NCBI RefSeq assembly: GCF_030539355.1
Contig: NZ_JAUNSF010000015.1
Span: 1 to 44,073, forward strand
Direction: 5' to 3'
Origin: Sutterella sp.
GTDB taxonomy: Bacteria > Pseudomonadota > Gammaproteobacteria > Burkholderiales > Burkholderiaceae_F
Length of the DNA: 44,073 bases
The translations under genes and the position numbers were made by a program. The notes beneath the pieces were generated by a model. The model was not told the origin of the DNA, did not search any database, and was given only the letters and a program-made list of their open reading frames with translations. Shown here piece by piece: positions 17,827-26,391 of this stretch (position 1 is its first letter; each line of letters starts with the position of its first letter).

Positions 17827-18603
17827 ATGCTCGCCAAGAGAATCATCCCCTGTCTCGACGTCCGTGACGGACAGGTCGTCAAGGGCGTGCGCTTCCGTGA
17901 TCACGAGATCATCGGCGACATCGTGCCGCTCGCCCGGCGCTACGCCGAGGAAGGCGCGGACGAACTCGTCTTCTACGACATCACCGCGTCCTCGGACGGC
18001 CGCACCGTCGACAAGAGCTGGATCTCGCGCGTCGCCGAGGCGATCGACATCCCGTTCTGCGTCGCGGGCGGCATCCGCACGGTCGAGGACGCCGGAAAGC
18101 TCCTCGCCTTCGGCGCGGACAAGATCTCCATCAACTCCCCCGCCCTCTCGGACCCGACCCTCATCTCGAGGCTCGCGGACCGCTTCGGCGTGCAGTGCGT
18201 CGTCGTCGGCATCGACACGTGGCACGACGCGGAGAGCGGCCGCTACTGGGTCAACCAGTTCACGGGCGACGAGAAGCGCACCCGCAAGACCGAGTGGCAG
18301 ACCATCGACTGGGTGAAGGAAGTCCAGCGCCGCGGCGCCGGCGAGATCGTTCTCAACATGATGAACCAGGACGGCGTCCGCAAGGGCTACGACATCGAGC
18401 AGCTCAAGCTCGTGCGCGCGGCCTGCCGCGTGCCGCTGATCGCGAGCGGCGGCGCGGGCGAGATGGTTCACTTCCTTGACGCCTTCCGCGAGGCGCACGT
18501 CGACGGAGCGCTCGCCGCCTCCGTCTTCCACAAACAGATCATCAACATCGGCGAACTCAAGCGTTATCTCGCCGAGAACGGTATTGAGGCCAGAACATGC
18601 TGA
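17827..18603 (+). CDS. hisF: Imidazole glycerol phosphate synthase, cyclase subunit
   Basis: Cyclase half of IGP synthase; uses ammonia from HisH to make imidazole glycerol phosphate and AICAR. 258 residues, same as E. coli. Catalytic aspartates in [15 protein letters not shown] (residue 11) and in [14 protein letters not shown] (about 183); phosphate-binding AGGIRT and [13 protein letters not shown] seven bases before the ATG. The end overlaps the hisI start by seven bases. Confidence 0.96.
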   Translation: MLAKRIIPCLDVRDGQVVKGVRFRDHEIIGDIVPLARRYAEEGADELVFYDITASSDGRTVDKSWISRVAEAIDIPFCVAGGIRTVEDAGKLLAFGADKISINSPALSDPTLISRLADRFGVQCVVVGIDTWHDAESGRYWVNQFTGDEKRTRKTEWQTIDWVKEVQRRGAGEIVLNMMNQDGVRKGYDIEQLKLVRAACRVPLIASGGAGEMVHFLDAFREAHVDGALAASVFHKQIINIGELKRYLAENGIEARTC

Positions 18604-19226
18604 CAATGGAACAGATTGACTCCCTCGACTGGGAGAAGACCGGCGGAATGATGCCCGCCATCATCGAGGACGCCACCTCCGGCCAGGTCCTGATGCTCGG
18701 TTACATGAACCGCGACGCCCTCGAGGTGACGCTCACGACGAAGAAGGTCACCTTCTTCTCGCGCACGAAGAACCGCCTCTGGACGAAGGGCGAGACCTCG
18801 GGCAACTGGCTCAACCTCGTGGACATCGGCACCGACTGCGACAGCGACACGCTGCTTGTGCTCGTCAACGCCGAGGGGCCGACCTGCCACACGGGCTCCC
18901 AGAGCTGCTTCGGCCCGCTCGAGGCGAAGTGGCAGTTCCTGCGTGACCTCGAGGTGCTCCTCGGCTCGCGCAAGAACGCCGACCCGGCCTCCTCCTACAC
19001 CGCGAGCCTCTACGCCCGCGGCACGAAGCGCATCGCGCAGAAGGTGGGCGAGGAAGGCGTCGAGACGGCGCTCGCCGCCACGGTGCACGACAGCGAAGAA
19101 CTCAAGAACGAGGCCGCCGACCTCGTCTACCACCTCCTCGTGCTGCTTCAGGACGCGAACCTCGAGCTCGCCGACGTGATCGGCATCCTCCGCGACCGCC
19201 ACAGCGCCCGCGAAGCGAAGAAGTGA
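18597..19226 (+). CDS. hisI: Bifunctional phosphoribosyl-AMP cyclohydrolase / phosphoribosyl-ATP pyrophosphatase
   Basis: HisIE fusion, 209 residues, catalysing steps two and three of the pathway. The N-terminal cyclohydrolase has [25 protein letters not shown] and the metal ligands around DCDSDT and CH; the C-terminal pyrophosphatase starts near 115 and has [21 protein letters not shown] chose ATG 18597 (MLTMEQ), which overlaps hisF as in enteric operons; an ATG at 18606 is possible. Last gene of the operon; a terminator follows. Confidence 0.96.
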   Translation: MLTMEQIDSLDWEKTGGMMPAIIEDATSGQVLMLGYMNRDALEVTLTTKKVTFFSRTKNRLWTKGETSGNWLNLVDIGTDCDSDTLLVLVNAEGPTCHTGSQSCFGPLEAKWQFLRDLEVLLGSRKNADPASSYTASLYARGTKRIAQKVGEEGVETALAATVHDSEELKNEAADLVYHLLVLLQDANLELADVIGILRDRHSAREAKK

Positions 19227-19257
19227 TCTGACTTCACCTGAAGTCCATGATCCAGGA

Positions 19258-19292
19258 GGCCCGCCCGTGATTCACCGGCGGGCCTTCTCTTT
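19258..19292 (+). terminator. his operon terminator
   Basis: GGCCCGCC (19258-19265) pairs perfectly with GGCGGGCC (19277-19284), extended inside by GTG/CAC, followed by TTCTCTTT. It lies 32 bases after the hisI stop and just before the converging metallophosphoesterase gene. Confidence 0.8.
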
Positions 19293-19296
19293 GGAG

Positions 19297-20406
19297 TCAC
19301 CAGCGGATCGTGATGAAGAGGATCTCGCCCGTCGTCGCGACGCGGAAGGGGCCGCCCCAGAGGCCGAGCCCCGAGGAGACGAAGGCGTCGATTCCGCCCA
19401 CCTTGTTCATGCCCGTGGGGAGCAGCCCGAAGAGGCCGAGCACGTGGTTGAAGGGCCAGACCTGACCGTCATGGGTGTGCCCGTAGAAGGCGAAGGTTCT
19501 GCCGGCCGGCGCCGCGGCTGCGGTCCGCTCGACATCTACGGCATGCGGCTGATGGTCAAGCACGACGACGGCGTTTCCCTCGGGCACGCGGTCAAGGAGA
19601 GCCGCGGGGGCGCTTCTCGCCGGGTTCCTGCGGTCGTCGCGGCCGACGATCGTGAGGCCGGGGGCGAGTTCCTCAGCCTCGTCGATGAGGAGCCGGATGT
19701 TCGAGCGCTTCGCGAAGTCCGCGGCGCCCGCGAGCCCGCTGTAGTGCTCGTGGTTGCCCGGGGCCATCCAGACGCCCTTCGGGGCGCGCAGCCCGCGGAG
19801 CGCCTCGTCCATTTGCGTCTCGTCGAGGGGCCGCATCGCCATGTCGATCAGGTCGCCGCTCACGAGCACCGCCTCGGGCGCGCCCTCGTTGATGCGGCGT
19901 ACCCAGCCCTCGAGGCGCTCCCGCGTGATGCCGTAGCCGAGGTGCAGGTCGCTCACCGCCGCGACGCGGATCGTGCGCGGGTTCGCCGCGCCTGCGGAGA
20001 GGTCGACCGTGATCTCCCTCACCGCGGGAATGGTGAAGTTGACGTAGCCGCAGATGAGCACCGCTGCGGCGAGCCCCGCCGCCGTGGCGATCCTCGCCCA
20101 CGGGACCGCGTCGAGGAGCGGAAGTCCCAGGCGGCAGAGGAGCCAGAGCACCGCGTAGGCGATCGCCGTGTAGAAGACGAAGGTGGGCCAGCCGGTGGCG
20201 ATCCAGTAGCCAGCCTGCGTGAGGCTCATCGGAATGCGGCGGTGCGCGAACTCAAAGAGCGGGAAGGCGAAGGCGAGCGCGAGGAAGAGGAGGCCGGCGA
20301 GGATGCGGACGACGAGCGGCAGCCCCGCGAGACTTCTCACGACGAGCCAGCACACCCAGGCGTTGAGCGCTATGTAGACGCCGAGCATCACGAACATCAT
20401 CCGCAT
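19297..20406 (-). CDS. Membrane-anchored metallophosphoesterase
   Basis: Calcineurin-like phosphoesterase, 369 residues. Four hydrophobic helices at the N-terminus (about 2-25, 32-52, 66-90, 103-122) anchor it; the catalytic domain starts near 145 with the dinuclear-metal motifs SDLHLG, GDLID, GNHEH and GHTHDGQ in order. The architecture resembles the YkuE/YaeI group, whose members act on lipid-linked or nucleotide phosphates; the substrate here is unknown. Faces the his operon tail to tail with 70 bases between stops. Ribosome site is weak; ATGs at 20406 and 20400 or 20397 are all possible starts. Confidence 0.88.
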   Translation of the reverse strand: MRMMFVMLGVYIALNAWVCWLVVRSLAGLPLVVRILAGLLFLALAFAFPLFEFAHRRIPMSLTQAGYWIATGWPTFVFYTAIAYAVLWLLCRLGLPLLDAVPWARIATAAGLAAAVLICGYVNFTIPAVREITVDLSAGAANPRTIRVAAVSDLHLGYGITRERLEGWVRRINEGAPEAVLVSGDLIDMAMRPLDETQMDEALRGLRAPKGVWMAPGNHEHYSGLAGAADFAKRSNIRLLIDEAEELAPGLTIVGRDDRRNPARSAPAALLDRVPEGNAVVVLDHQPHAVDVERTAAAAPAGRTFAFYGHTHDGQVWPFNHVLGLFGLLPTGMNKVGGIDAFVSSGLGLWGGPFRVATTGEILFITIRW

Positions 20407-20513
20407 GGCAGTTTGTGTCCTCGGAGCGGTTGAAGGAATTCCTGAGTGGAAATGCTATCAGCCGCCGCGGCCGGCCGACTTGCCGCGGACTCGCCGGAAA
20501 TGTCCCGAAAGTC

Positions 20514-21599
20514 TCAGATGAAGCGCTTTATGGCCGCCTCGAGCGTCCTGCGGAAGGCCGAGGAGTCGAGAAACATCGCCGGGTAGGTCTCGCGCGTCTC
20601 CTTCATGCCGCCCGAACGCGCGAGGAGCACGAACCGGTCCGGATCCGGGAGGCTGCCGTGAGGCGTCTCCTGCGACAGGCAGCAGGACTCGGCCGATGCG
20701 GCATCGTCCGCGGGGAAGGACGTGAGGGCGGTGGTGCGGCTTTTGAGATCAAGCTCAATGAGCTGCAGGTCGTGCCCGTCGGGGAGGCGGTCCGCGGCGA
20801 ACACCCGGTCCCGCTCCACCGTGTACTGCGGCATCAGGTCGAAGATGCGGAGCGCGTGCGCCCGGAGCCGGACATCGCGCGCGAGTTCGTCGCGCGGGAT
20901 GCGCGCGCAGGACTCAGGCAGCATCGTGCCTTCGAGGCGTGCGAAGAGCGTGGCCGAAAGCAGCAGGAACCGCTTCCAGATCTCCGGGCCCTCGCCTGAC
21001 TTGAGCCGGTGCCCCGTGAGAAAGCCGATCGTCTCGACGCCGGTCGCCCAGGCGTGCTCGGCTTCGGAGCGGATCTGGAGCTCCGCGCGGAGCATGAAGT
21101 CGAGCGGAAGCCGGGACTTCCCCGGAAGAACCGCCTCCTCGGTGCGGAAGACGTGGTAGGTGCGGTGGATGCTCCGGTAGCCGTCGGGCTTGGGACTGCG
21201 CGTGTAGTCGCGGAGCGTCTTCTCCCGGAAGCGCCAGCCGTCGGCGGTGAACTTCTCCTTCATCGCCTCGGAGAAGCGCCGGGCGTCATCCGTGGTCGGC
21301 AGGATCACGCGCAGGCCGGCGATGTCGTGGAGATCCGGGATCATCAGGCCGCGCGAGCGGCGGAGCTTGCGCTCGGTCGAGGCGACGTTCTTGAGCCTCC
21401 AGACCACCCGGCCCGTGAGTCCGAGGCACTTGAGGTCACCCTCGAGCTTCCTGCGGAAGGCCTCGAGCATCGGCAGGAGCTCCTGCCTGAACTGCGAGAA
21501 GGCCGCGAGGGCGGACGAGCGCTCGCCGTTCGTCGCGGCCTCGGAAATAAGAATCCCGCCCGCCCGGCGGATGCGGGTTGAGAGGGCGGGACTGCTCAT
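20514..21599 (-). CDS. RelA/SpoT-domain alarmone synthetase
   Basis: 361-residue protein with a nucleotide pyrophosphokinase (RelA/SpoT synthetase) domain at about 35-190 and no HD hydrolase, TGS or ACT domain. Seen motifs: DIAGLRV (92-98, catalytic aspartate region), DYTRSPKPDGYRSIH (131-145, substrate loop) and AELQIRSEAEHAWA (172-185, catalytic glutamate). It is longer than typical 200-250 residue small alarmone synthetases; residues 190-361 are helical with no known motif. Starts five bases after a four-helix membrane protein, so they are co-translated. Likely makes (p)ppGpp or a related pyrophosphorylated nucleotide; toxic synthetases that modify ATP/ADP or tRNA share the fold. I reject the longer upstream frame to 22250, which reads through the membrane protein gene in another frame. 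Confidence 0.82.
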   Translation of the reverse strand: MSSPALSTRIRRAGGILISEAATNGERSSALAAFSQFRQELLPMLEAFRRKLEGDLKCLGLTGRVVWRLKNVASTERKLRRSRGLMIPDLHDIAGLRVILPTTDDARRFSEAMKEKFTADGWRFREKTLRDYTRSPKPDGYRSIHRTYHVFRTEEAVLPGKSRLPLDFMLRAELQIRSEAEHAWATGVETIGFLTGHRLKSGEGPEIWKRFLLLSATLFARLEGTMLPESCARIPRDELARDVRLRAHALRIFDLMPQYTVERDRVFAADRLPDGHDLQLIELDLKSRTTALTSFPADDAASAESCCLSQETPHGSLPDPDRFVLLARSGGMKETRETYPAMFLDSSAFRRTLEAAIKRFI

Positions 21600-21604
21600 C
21601 GGAA

Positions 21605-22147
21605 TTACGCCTCGTAGCGGAAGAGCTTCTTCACGCGGGAGCGCTGGAAGCCGCCGAAGAGCACGTTGCAGATCACCGCCGGGGCGACGCCGTAGAAGAA
21701 GAAGATGGCGCCGGGGTAGTCGAGGAGCTTGTCGCCGACGATGTACGGATTGAGCAGCATCGTCGTGTAGTCCACCGTCACGAGGAAGAAGAAGACGGTG
21801 GAGAAGGTGAACGCGTACTGCGGCAGCACCACGGAGACGAGCGCGGAGTCCGGGACGTCGTGGCAGACCTTGTCCTCGTCCTTCTTGCGGGCGAGCGCGA
21901 CCGTCTCGCGGACCGGGTACCAGAGGCCGGCGAAGAGGAGCACGAAGATCACCGCGCAGACCCAGAGGGCATCGGTCCAGCCGCCCTCGGCCATCGTGAA
22001 GAACTTGTTGAGGACGAGGAACGCCGAGGCAAAGCCGACGCCGCCCGCGATGAGGGAGGACATCTTGACGATGTCCCACACCGTCGCGGCAAAGCCCGAC
22101 TTGATGTCGTCGGGATCCTCGGTGCGGATGATCTTCTTGATTTTCAT
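21605..22147 (-). CDS. Four-helix membrane protein paired with the alarmone synthetase
   Basis: 180 residues, not recognised. Hydrophobic segments at about 26-46, 58-78, 110-132 and 146-165 predict four membrane helices, with basic N- and C-termini and a charged loop (ARKKDEDK) near 86-93. AGAGAG lies upstream of the ATG. Its stop is five bases before the synthetase start, so the two proteins probably work together, either as sensor and effector or as membrane target/antitoxin; no direct evidence distinguishes these. Confidence 0.75.
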   Translation of the reverse strand: MKIKKIIRTEDPDDIKSGFAATVWDIVKMSSLIAGGVGFASAFLVLNKFFTMAEGGWTDALWVCAVIFVLLFAGLWYPVRETVALARKKDEDKVCHDVPDSALVSVVLPQYAFTFSTVFFFLVTVDYTTMLLNPYIVGDKLLDYPGAIFFFYGVAPAVICNVLFGGFQRSRVKKLFRYEA

Positions 22148-22422
22148 GTTTCTCTCTTCTTCCGGGCCTCTCGGGGCCGGGGGTTTCCTGTGGGAAATCG
22201 GTCCTGTTTTTTGTGTCTTTTTCCGCCGTTCGCACGTGCGGGCGCGTCATTTTAACTGCACGAGGGGCCCGCCGTCAGGCCGCGCGGCCCGCCGTGATGG
22301 ATCCCGGGCATTCCCGAATGTTCCGTAAATCTTTCGCGGAGCCACGAATTTTCTTAGACTTGATTCTTCGCCCTCAGCGGTTCCGGTGCGGGTCCGCAGG
22401 CTTCAGAGAGACCATACCCGAA

Positions 22423-23874
22423 GTGCCTCAGAAATCAAAACGAAGAATGCTCGCCGCCGGGCTCATCGCCGGAGGCTGCGCCGTGATTCCGACCGTGCTC
22501 ACCGGCTGCGGAGGCCCGGAGCGGGAGAGCGCGGACGTGGTGATCATCGGCGGAGGCAACGCCGGGCTCGCCGCCGCGGTGGCAGCCGCCGAGAAGGGCG
22601 CCGACGTCGTCGTGCTCGACAAGGGCAGCGGCATCGGACTCAACATGCACTCGGACCGCGGGCTCTTCGCCTCGTCCTCGGGCCCCGACGGGCGGCCGAC
22701 GCCCGGCGACTCGGTCGACCGGCACTTCGCCGACACCGTTCGCTCCGCGGGCGACGCCGAGATCGAGCTCCCTCTCGTGCGCGCCATGATCGAGGCGGCG
22801 CCGGACACGCTGCGGTGGCTCGCCGCCATGGGCATGAACTTCGAGCCCGAGCCGATTTACTCGAGCTCGCTCTGGACGCGCTGCTGGCAGCCCGTGCACA
22901 CGGGCTACGTCGAGACGCTCTACCGCGAGGCGAAGCGCCGCGGCGTGCGCATCCTCTTCGGGCAGCGCTTCGAGAGTCTCACGCTCTCCGAGGGCCGTGT
23001 CACCGGCGTCACGGTGCGCGATGCCGAGGAAAAGCAGATCATCTGGAGCGCCCGCCGGGGCGTCGTGCTCGCCGCGGGCGGCTTTGCCGCGAACCTCGAG
23101 CTCGTAGCGAAATACGCGCCCGAGCTCAGGGGGCTCGCAACCGACAACCAGCCGGGCGCGAGGGGCGATGCGCTCCTCGCCGCAATGGCGGCGGGCGCCG
23201 ACGTGATCGGGCTCGGGAACATCCAGTGCGTGCCGCGCCCGCCCGGAAGGATCCAAACCCAGGGCTACCTGCACCTCGATGCCGCGCGCTTCATCTACGT
23301 CGACAGCACGGGGAAGCGCTTCGTGAACGAGGACTCCCCGCGCGACCGGCTGCTCGAGGCCTTCATGCGTGACGCAAAGCCGCCCGTCTTTGAGGTGGGC
23401 GACAACGCCACGGTGCTCTCCTCCCAGATGGACATCCAGAAGGATCTCTGGAAGGGGATCGAGGACGGCACGGTCTTCAAGGGCGGGAGCCCCGCGGACC
23501 TCGCCCGGAAAATCGGCGTCCCGCCCGCGGCGCTCGAGGAGACGATCGAGAGCTACAACCGTGAGGTCGCCGATCCGTCATCGGCCTCGTCCGCGTCCTC
23601 AGGCGCCCTGAAGCTGATGCCGTTGCGCGACCCTCCGTTCTGGGCCGTGCATGTCGAGATGCACGTCCACGAGACGCTCGGGGGGCTCCACATCCGCGCC
23701 GACGGCGCCGTCTACCGGCGCGGCGGGGAGGGTGAAGTCATACCCGGGCTCTGGGCCGCCGGCGCGATCATCGGCGGACTCCACGGCAAGTGCCGGCTCG
23801 GCGGGAACGGTCTCGCCTCGGCCGTCACCGTGGGCCGGATCGCCGGCGCGTCGGCCGCGGAGGCAAGGCCATGA
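22423..23874 (+). CDS. Tat-exported lipoprotein flavoprotein reductase (fumarate-reductase-like)
   Basis: FAD-dependent oxidoreductase of the FRD/flavocytochrome c superfamily, about 483 residues, with no FMN or haem domain. Taking the GTG at 22423 gives an N-terminus with SKRRMLAAG (twin-arginine) and a lipobox VLTGC, so it is likely exported folded by Tat and lipid-anchored. FAD site GGGNAGLAAAVAA; catalytic regions NEDSPRDR, HETLGG and CRLGGNG, the last with Cys in place of the usual Asn. The true start is not secure: ATGs at 22318 or earlier are open but would bury the signal. Its stop overlaps the kinase start (ATGA), so reductase and sensor are made together. Substrate unknown. Confidence 0.82.
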   Translation: MPQKSKRRMLAAGLIAGGCAVIPTVLTGCGGPERESADVVIIGGGNAGLAAAVAAAEKGADVVVLDKGSGIGLNMHSDRGLFASSSGPDGRPTPGDSVDRHFADTVRSAGDAEIELPLVRAMIEAAPDTLRWLAAMGMNFEPEPIYSSSLWTRCWQPVHTGYVETLYREAKRRGVRILFGQRFESLTLSEGRVTGVTVRDAEEKQIIWSARRGVVLAAGGFAANLELVAKYAPELRGLATDNQPGARGDALLAAMAAGADVIGLGNIQCVPRPPGRIQTQGYLHLDAARFIYVDSTGKRFVNEDSPRDRLLEAFMRDAKPPVFEVGDNATVLSSQMDIQKDLWKGIEDGTVFKGGSPADLARKIGVPPAALEETIESYNREVADPSSASSASSGALKLMPLRDPPFWAVHVEMHVHETLGGLHIRADGAVYRRGGEGEVIPGLWAAGAIIGGLHGKCRLGGNGLASAVTVGRIAGASAAEARP

Positions 23875-25688
23875 AGACGCCGCTCCAACGACTCGGAGGC
23901 CTTGCCTGCGCGCTTGCCCTTGCATTCTCTCCGGCGCTCACCGAGGCATCCGACTCGTCCGCGACGGCGCAGGACAAGGTCATCCGCATCGGGCTCTTCG
24001 ACACCTTCGAGCCCGAGTTCTGGCCGCACACGCTCGGGCCCACGCTCGAGGTCCTGCGCGCCCGCCATCCCAGGCTGAAGATCGAGGTGGAGGAACTCCC
24101 CGTCGGAAACACCGTCGCGCTCAAGGAGCGGGAACTCAGCTTCTTCGTCTCGTCGGCCGTGCGGTACTGGGCCGCGCACCTTGACTACGGCGCATCCGCC
24201 GTGGCTGTGAGGACGCCCGAGTACACCACGGATCCGACGAAGTCGATCGCCGGCCTCATCGTCACCCGTGCGGACGACGACCGCATCCGCGGCATCCGGG
24301 ACCTCAGGAACCGGACCGTGGCCGTCGCGGCCACCGCGCAGACGAGCGAGTACCTCGCCTTCCTCGGCCTGCTGCGAAAGGCCGGCCTGGAGGAGAAGAG
24401 CCTCGCCGAGGTGAAACCCGCGGGCTGGCGCCATCCCGGCGTCGCCTCGGCGCTGCTCGCGGGATCCGTGGACGCGGGCATCCTGCGGCTCTGCGAGCTC
24501 GAGCGCCTCGAAAGGGAGGGCGTCATCCCGGCGGGGGCGCTGCGGGCCGTTGACGCGGTGACGGATCCCGTGAGCGGCTGCTGGCACTCGACCCCGCTCT
24601 ATCCGGGCATCGTGCTCGCCTCCATGCCCGGGACGCCCCCGGCAATCGTCACGTCATTCGCGAGCACGCTCTACACGATGCCCGCCGTCAACGGGCAGAA
24701 GTGGTTCCTCGGGAGCGACTTCACCGAGGCCGACGAACTCTCCCGGACGCTCGCGCTCGGCTCCTACGCCTGGCTGCAGGAATGGTCCGTCCCGGCGCTC
24801 TGGCGGCGTTTCTCGACCGAGATACTGCTCGCGGGCGCCCTGCTGCTCGCCCTCCTTTGGCACATTGCCCGAGTGAACCGCCTCGTCTACACGCGCACGG
24901 CGTCGCTGCGCGAGGCGATCGACACGATGAGGGAGCTCGACCGGGCGGCGAAGGAAAGCCGCGCGGAGCTCTCAGCCCTGGAGCGCGCGGGCGTCATCCA
25001 TCAGCTCTCTGGCCTCATCGCCCATGAACTGAAGCAGCCGCTCGGCGCCATCGCCAACTACTGCACGGGTCTGAGGTTCCACCTGAAGAACGCCGGGAAG
25101 CCCGATGTCCCGCTCATCGAATCCGTGCTCGACAAGATAGAGGGCCAGGCGGTCTCCGCCTCCGAGACCATCAATTTCGTGCGCCGCTACGCAAAGCAGA
25201 GCGGCGACATGCCAGCGGCGCACTCGGACCTCGCGCAGGTCATACGGCGGGCGGTAGCCACCTACCGCTCCGCGTCGCTCGAGGCCTGCGGGATTCTGGT
25301 TGGGGAGATCCCGCCCGAGGCCCCCGCGTCAATCGACCCCAAGGGCGCGGAGCTCTGCGTCTACAACGTGCTGAAGAACGCCGCGGAGGCGAGTCGCAGG
25401 ACGACCGACGCCCGCGGCCCGATGGTGGAGATCCGTCTCGAGCCCCCGGCGGAGGGTGCCTCCCTCTGGAGCATCGTCGTCTCGGACAACGGCCCGGGAG
25501 CGGACGACGAGACGCTCGAGAAGCTCGGCCGGCCGATGATGAGCCTCAAGGAGAGCGGTCTCGGCCTCGGGCTGATGGTCGTGCGGAACATCCTCGAGCA
25601 GAACGGCGGGCGCATCGACTTCAGCCGCAGTCCTGCGGGCGGCCTCGCCGTCCGCCTCATGATTCCCGGAAAGACATCAAATGCCTAG
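23871..25688 (+). CDS. TtrS-like sensor histidine kinase
   Basis: 605-residue membrane kinase. Signal sequence (1-27), a periplasmic PhnD-like ligand-binding domain (about 35-300, including HSTPLYPG, nearly as in the tetrathionate sensor TtrS), one membrane helix (317-333), a dimerisation/phosphoacceptor helix with H385 in IAHELKQPLGAIANY, then an ATPase domain (NVLKNAAEAS, SDNGPGADD, GLGLGLMVVRN). It overlaps the flavoprotein gene before it (ATGA) and the regulator after it by eight bases. No tetrathionate reductase genes are in view, so the ligand is more likely the substrate of a neighbouring flavoprotein. It is the only gene in the window I see ending in TAG. Confidence 0.88.
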   Translation: MKTPLQRLGGLACALALAFSPALTEASDSSATAQDKVIRIGLFDTFEPEFWPHTLGPTLEVLRARHPRLKIEVEELPVGNTVALKERELSFFVSSAVRYWAAHLDYGASAVAVRTPEYTTDPTKSIAGLIVTRADDDRIRGIRDLRNRTVAVAATAQTSEYLAFLGLLRKAGLEEKSLAEVKPAGWRHPGVASALLAGSVDAGILRLCELERLEREGVIPAGALRAVDAVTDPVSGCWHSTPLYPGIVLASMPGTPPAIVTSFASTLYTMPAVNGQKWFLGSDFTEADELSRTLALGSYAWLQEWSVPALWRRFSTEILLAGALLLALLWHIARVNRLVYTRTASLREAIDTMRELDRAAKESRAELSALERAGVIHQLSGLIAHELKQPLGAIANYCTGLRFHLKNAGKPDVPLIESVLDKIEGQAVSASETINFVRRYAKQSGDMPAAHSDLAQVIRRAVATYRSASLEACGILVGEIPPEAPASIDPKGAELCVYNVLKNAAEASRRTTDARGPMVEIRLEPPAEGASLWSIVVSDNGPGADDETLEKLGRPMMSLKESGLGLGLMVVRNILEQNGGRIDFSRSPAGGLAVRLMIPGKTSNA

Positions 25689-26298
25689 GAAAAACTTCTC
25701 CGTCGTCCGCATCGTCGACGACAACCCCGCCTTCCGCGAGTCCGAGGCCTTCATGCTGAGGATGATGGGCTACAACGTCGCCGAGTACGCGAGCGCGCTC
25801 GAGTTCCTCGAGAACGATGACCCCTCGGTCGAGGGCTGCGTCATTCTCGACGTGAAAATGCCCGAGATGGACGGTCTGCAGCTCCAGGAGGTGATGACCG
25901 AGCAGTCGATCGGCCTTCCGATCATCTTCCTCACCGGCCACGGCAATGTCGAGATGGCGGTGAACGCGCTCCACCGCGGCGCGAGCGACTTTCTGCAGAA
26001 GCCCGTCGAGGGCGAGAAGCTGCGCGCGAGCGTCGAGCGGGCGCTCGCCGAGAACGCCTCACGGCGGGAGCACGACCGCGAGATTGACGATGCCCGGGCC
26101 CGGTTCGACCGGCTCACGCCGCGCGAGCAGGACGTGAGCCGCCTCGTTGCCCGGGGACTCCTCAACAAGCAGATCGCCGCCGAGCTCGGCGTCACCGAGC
26201 ACACGGTGAAGGTGCACCGTGCCGCCGCGCGCTTCAAGCTCAACGCCCGCACGACGGCGGACTTCGCCGACATGCTCAGGCTCATCGGCGAGTTCTGA
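25681..26298 (+). CDS. FixJ/TtrR-like response regulator
   Basis: 205-residue two-domain regulator. Receiver domain 5-125 with acidic pocket DDN, phosphoacceptor D57 in CVILDVKMPEMDG and conserved K in FLQKPVEG; LuxR-type helix-turn-helix from about 142 (LTPREQDVSRLVARGLLNKQIAAELGVTEHTVKVH). Overlaps the kinase gene, so they form a cognate pair. Probable targets are the two adjacent flavoprotein genes; a candidate operator lies at 27949-27966 upstream of one of them. Confidence 0.92.
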   Translation: MPRKNFSVVRIVDDNPAFRESEAFMLRMMGYNVAEYASALEFLENDDPSVEGCVILDVKMPEMDGLQLQEVMTEQSIGLPIIFLTGHGNVEMAVNALHRGASDFLQKPVEGEKLRASVERALAENASRREHDREIDDARARFDRLTPREQDVSRLVARGLLNKQIAAELGVTEHTVKVHRAAARFKLNARTTADFADMLRLIGEF

Positions 26299-26306
26299 GC
26301 GGAGTG

Positions 26307-26356
26307 AAAAAAAATCCCGCCCGTGTACCCCAGGAGAGCTGGATGCACGGACGGGA
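26307..26356 (-). terminator. Intrinsic terminator of the Tat flavoprotein gene
   Basis: On the minus strand, 36 bases past the stop codon, an 11-base stem with one mismatch (26315-26325 with 26346-26356) is followed by eight T residues (A-run 26307-26314). It ends nine bases from the stop codon of the converging response regulator. Confidence 0.85.
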
Positions 26357-26391
26357 AAGCAGACACAGAGGAGAAAACCTCAGGCTTCAGG

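Noticed and set aside
21600..22250. N-terminal extension of the RelA/SpoT frame up to 22250
   Set aside because: The extension is the membrane protein gene read in another frame; the synthetase has its own ATG at 21599.
22266..22305. Direct repeat GGCCCGCCGT occurring twice upstream of the lipoprotein flavoprotein gene
   Set aside because: Short, GC-rich and not symmetric with any promoter element; likely chance in this composition.
23871..26298. Calling the two-component pair ttrS/ttrR with tetrathionate as ligand
   Set aside because: The domain layout fits TtrS, but no tetrathionate reductase genes are present and flavoprotein genes surround it, so the ligand is left open.
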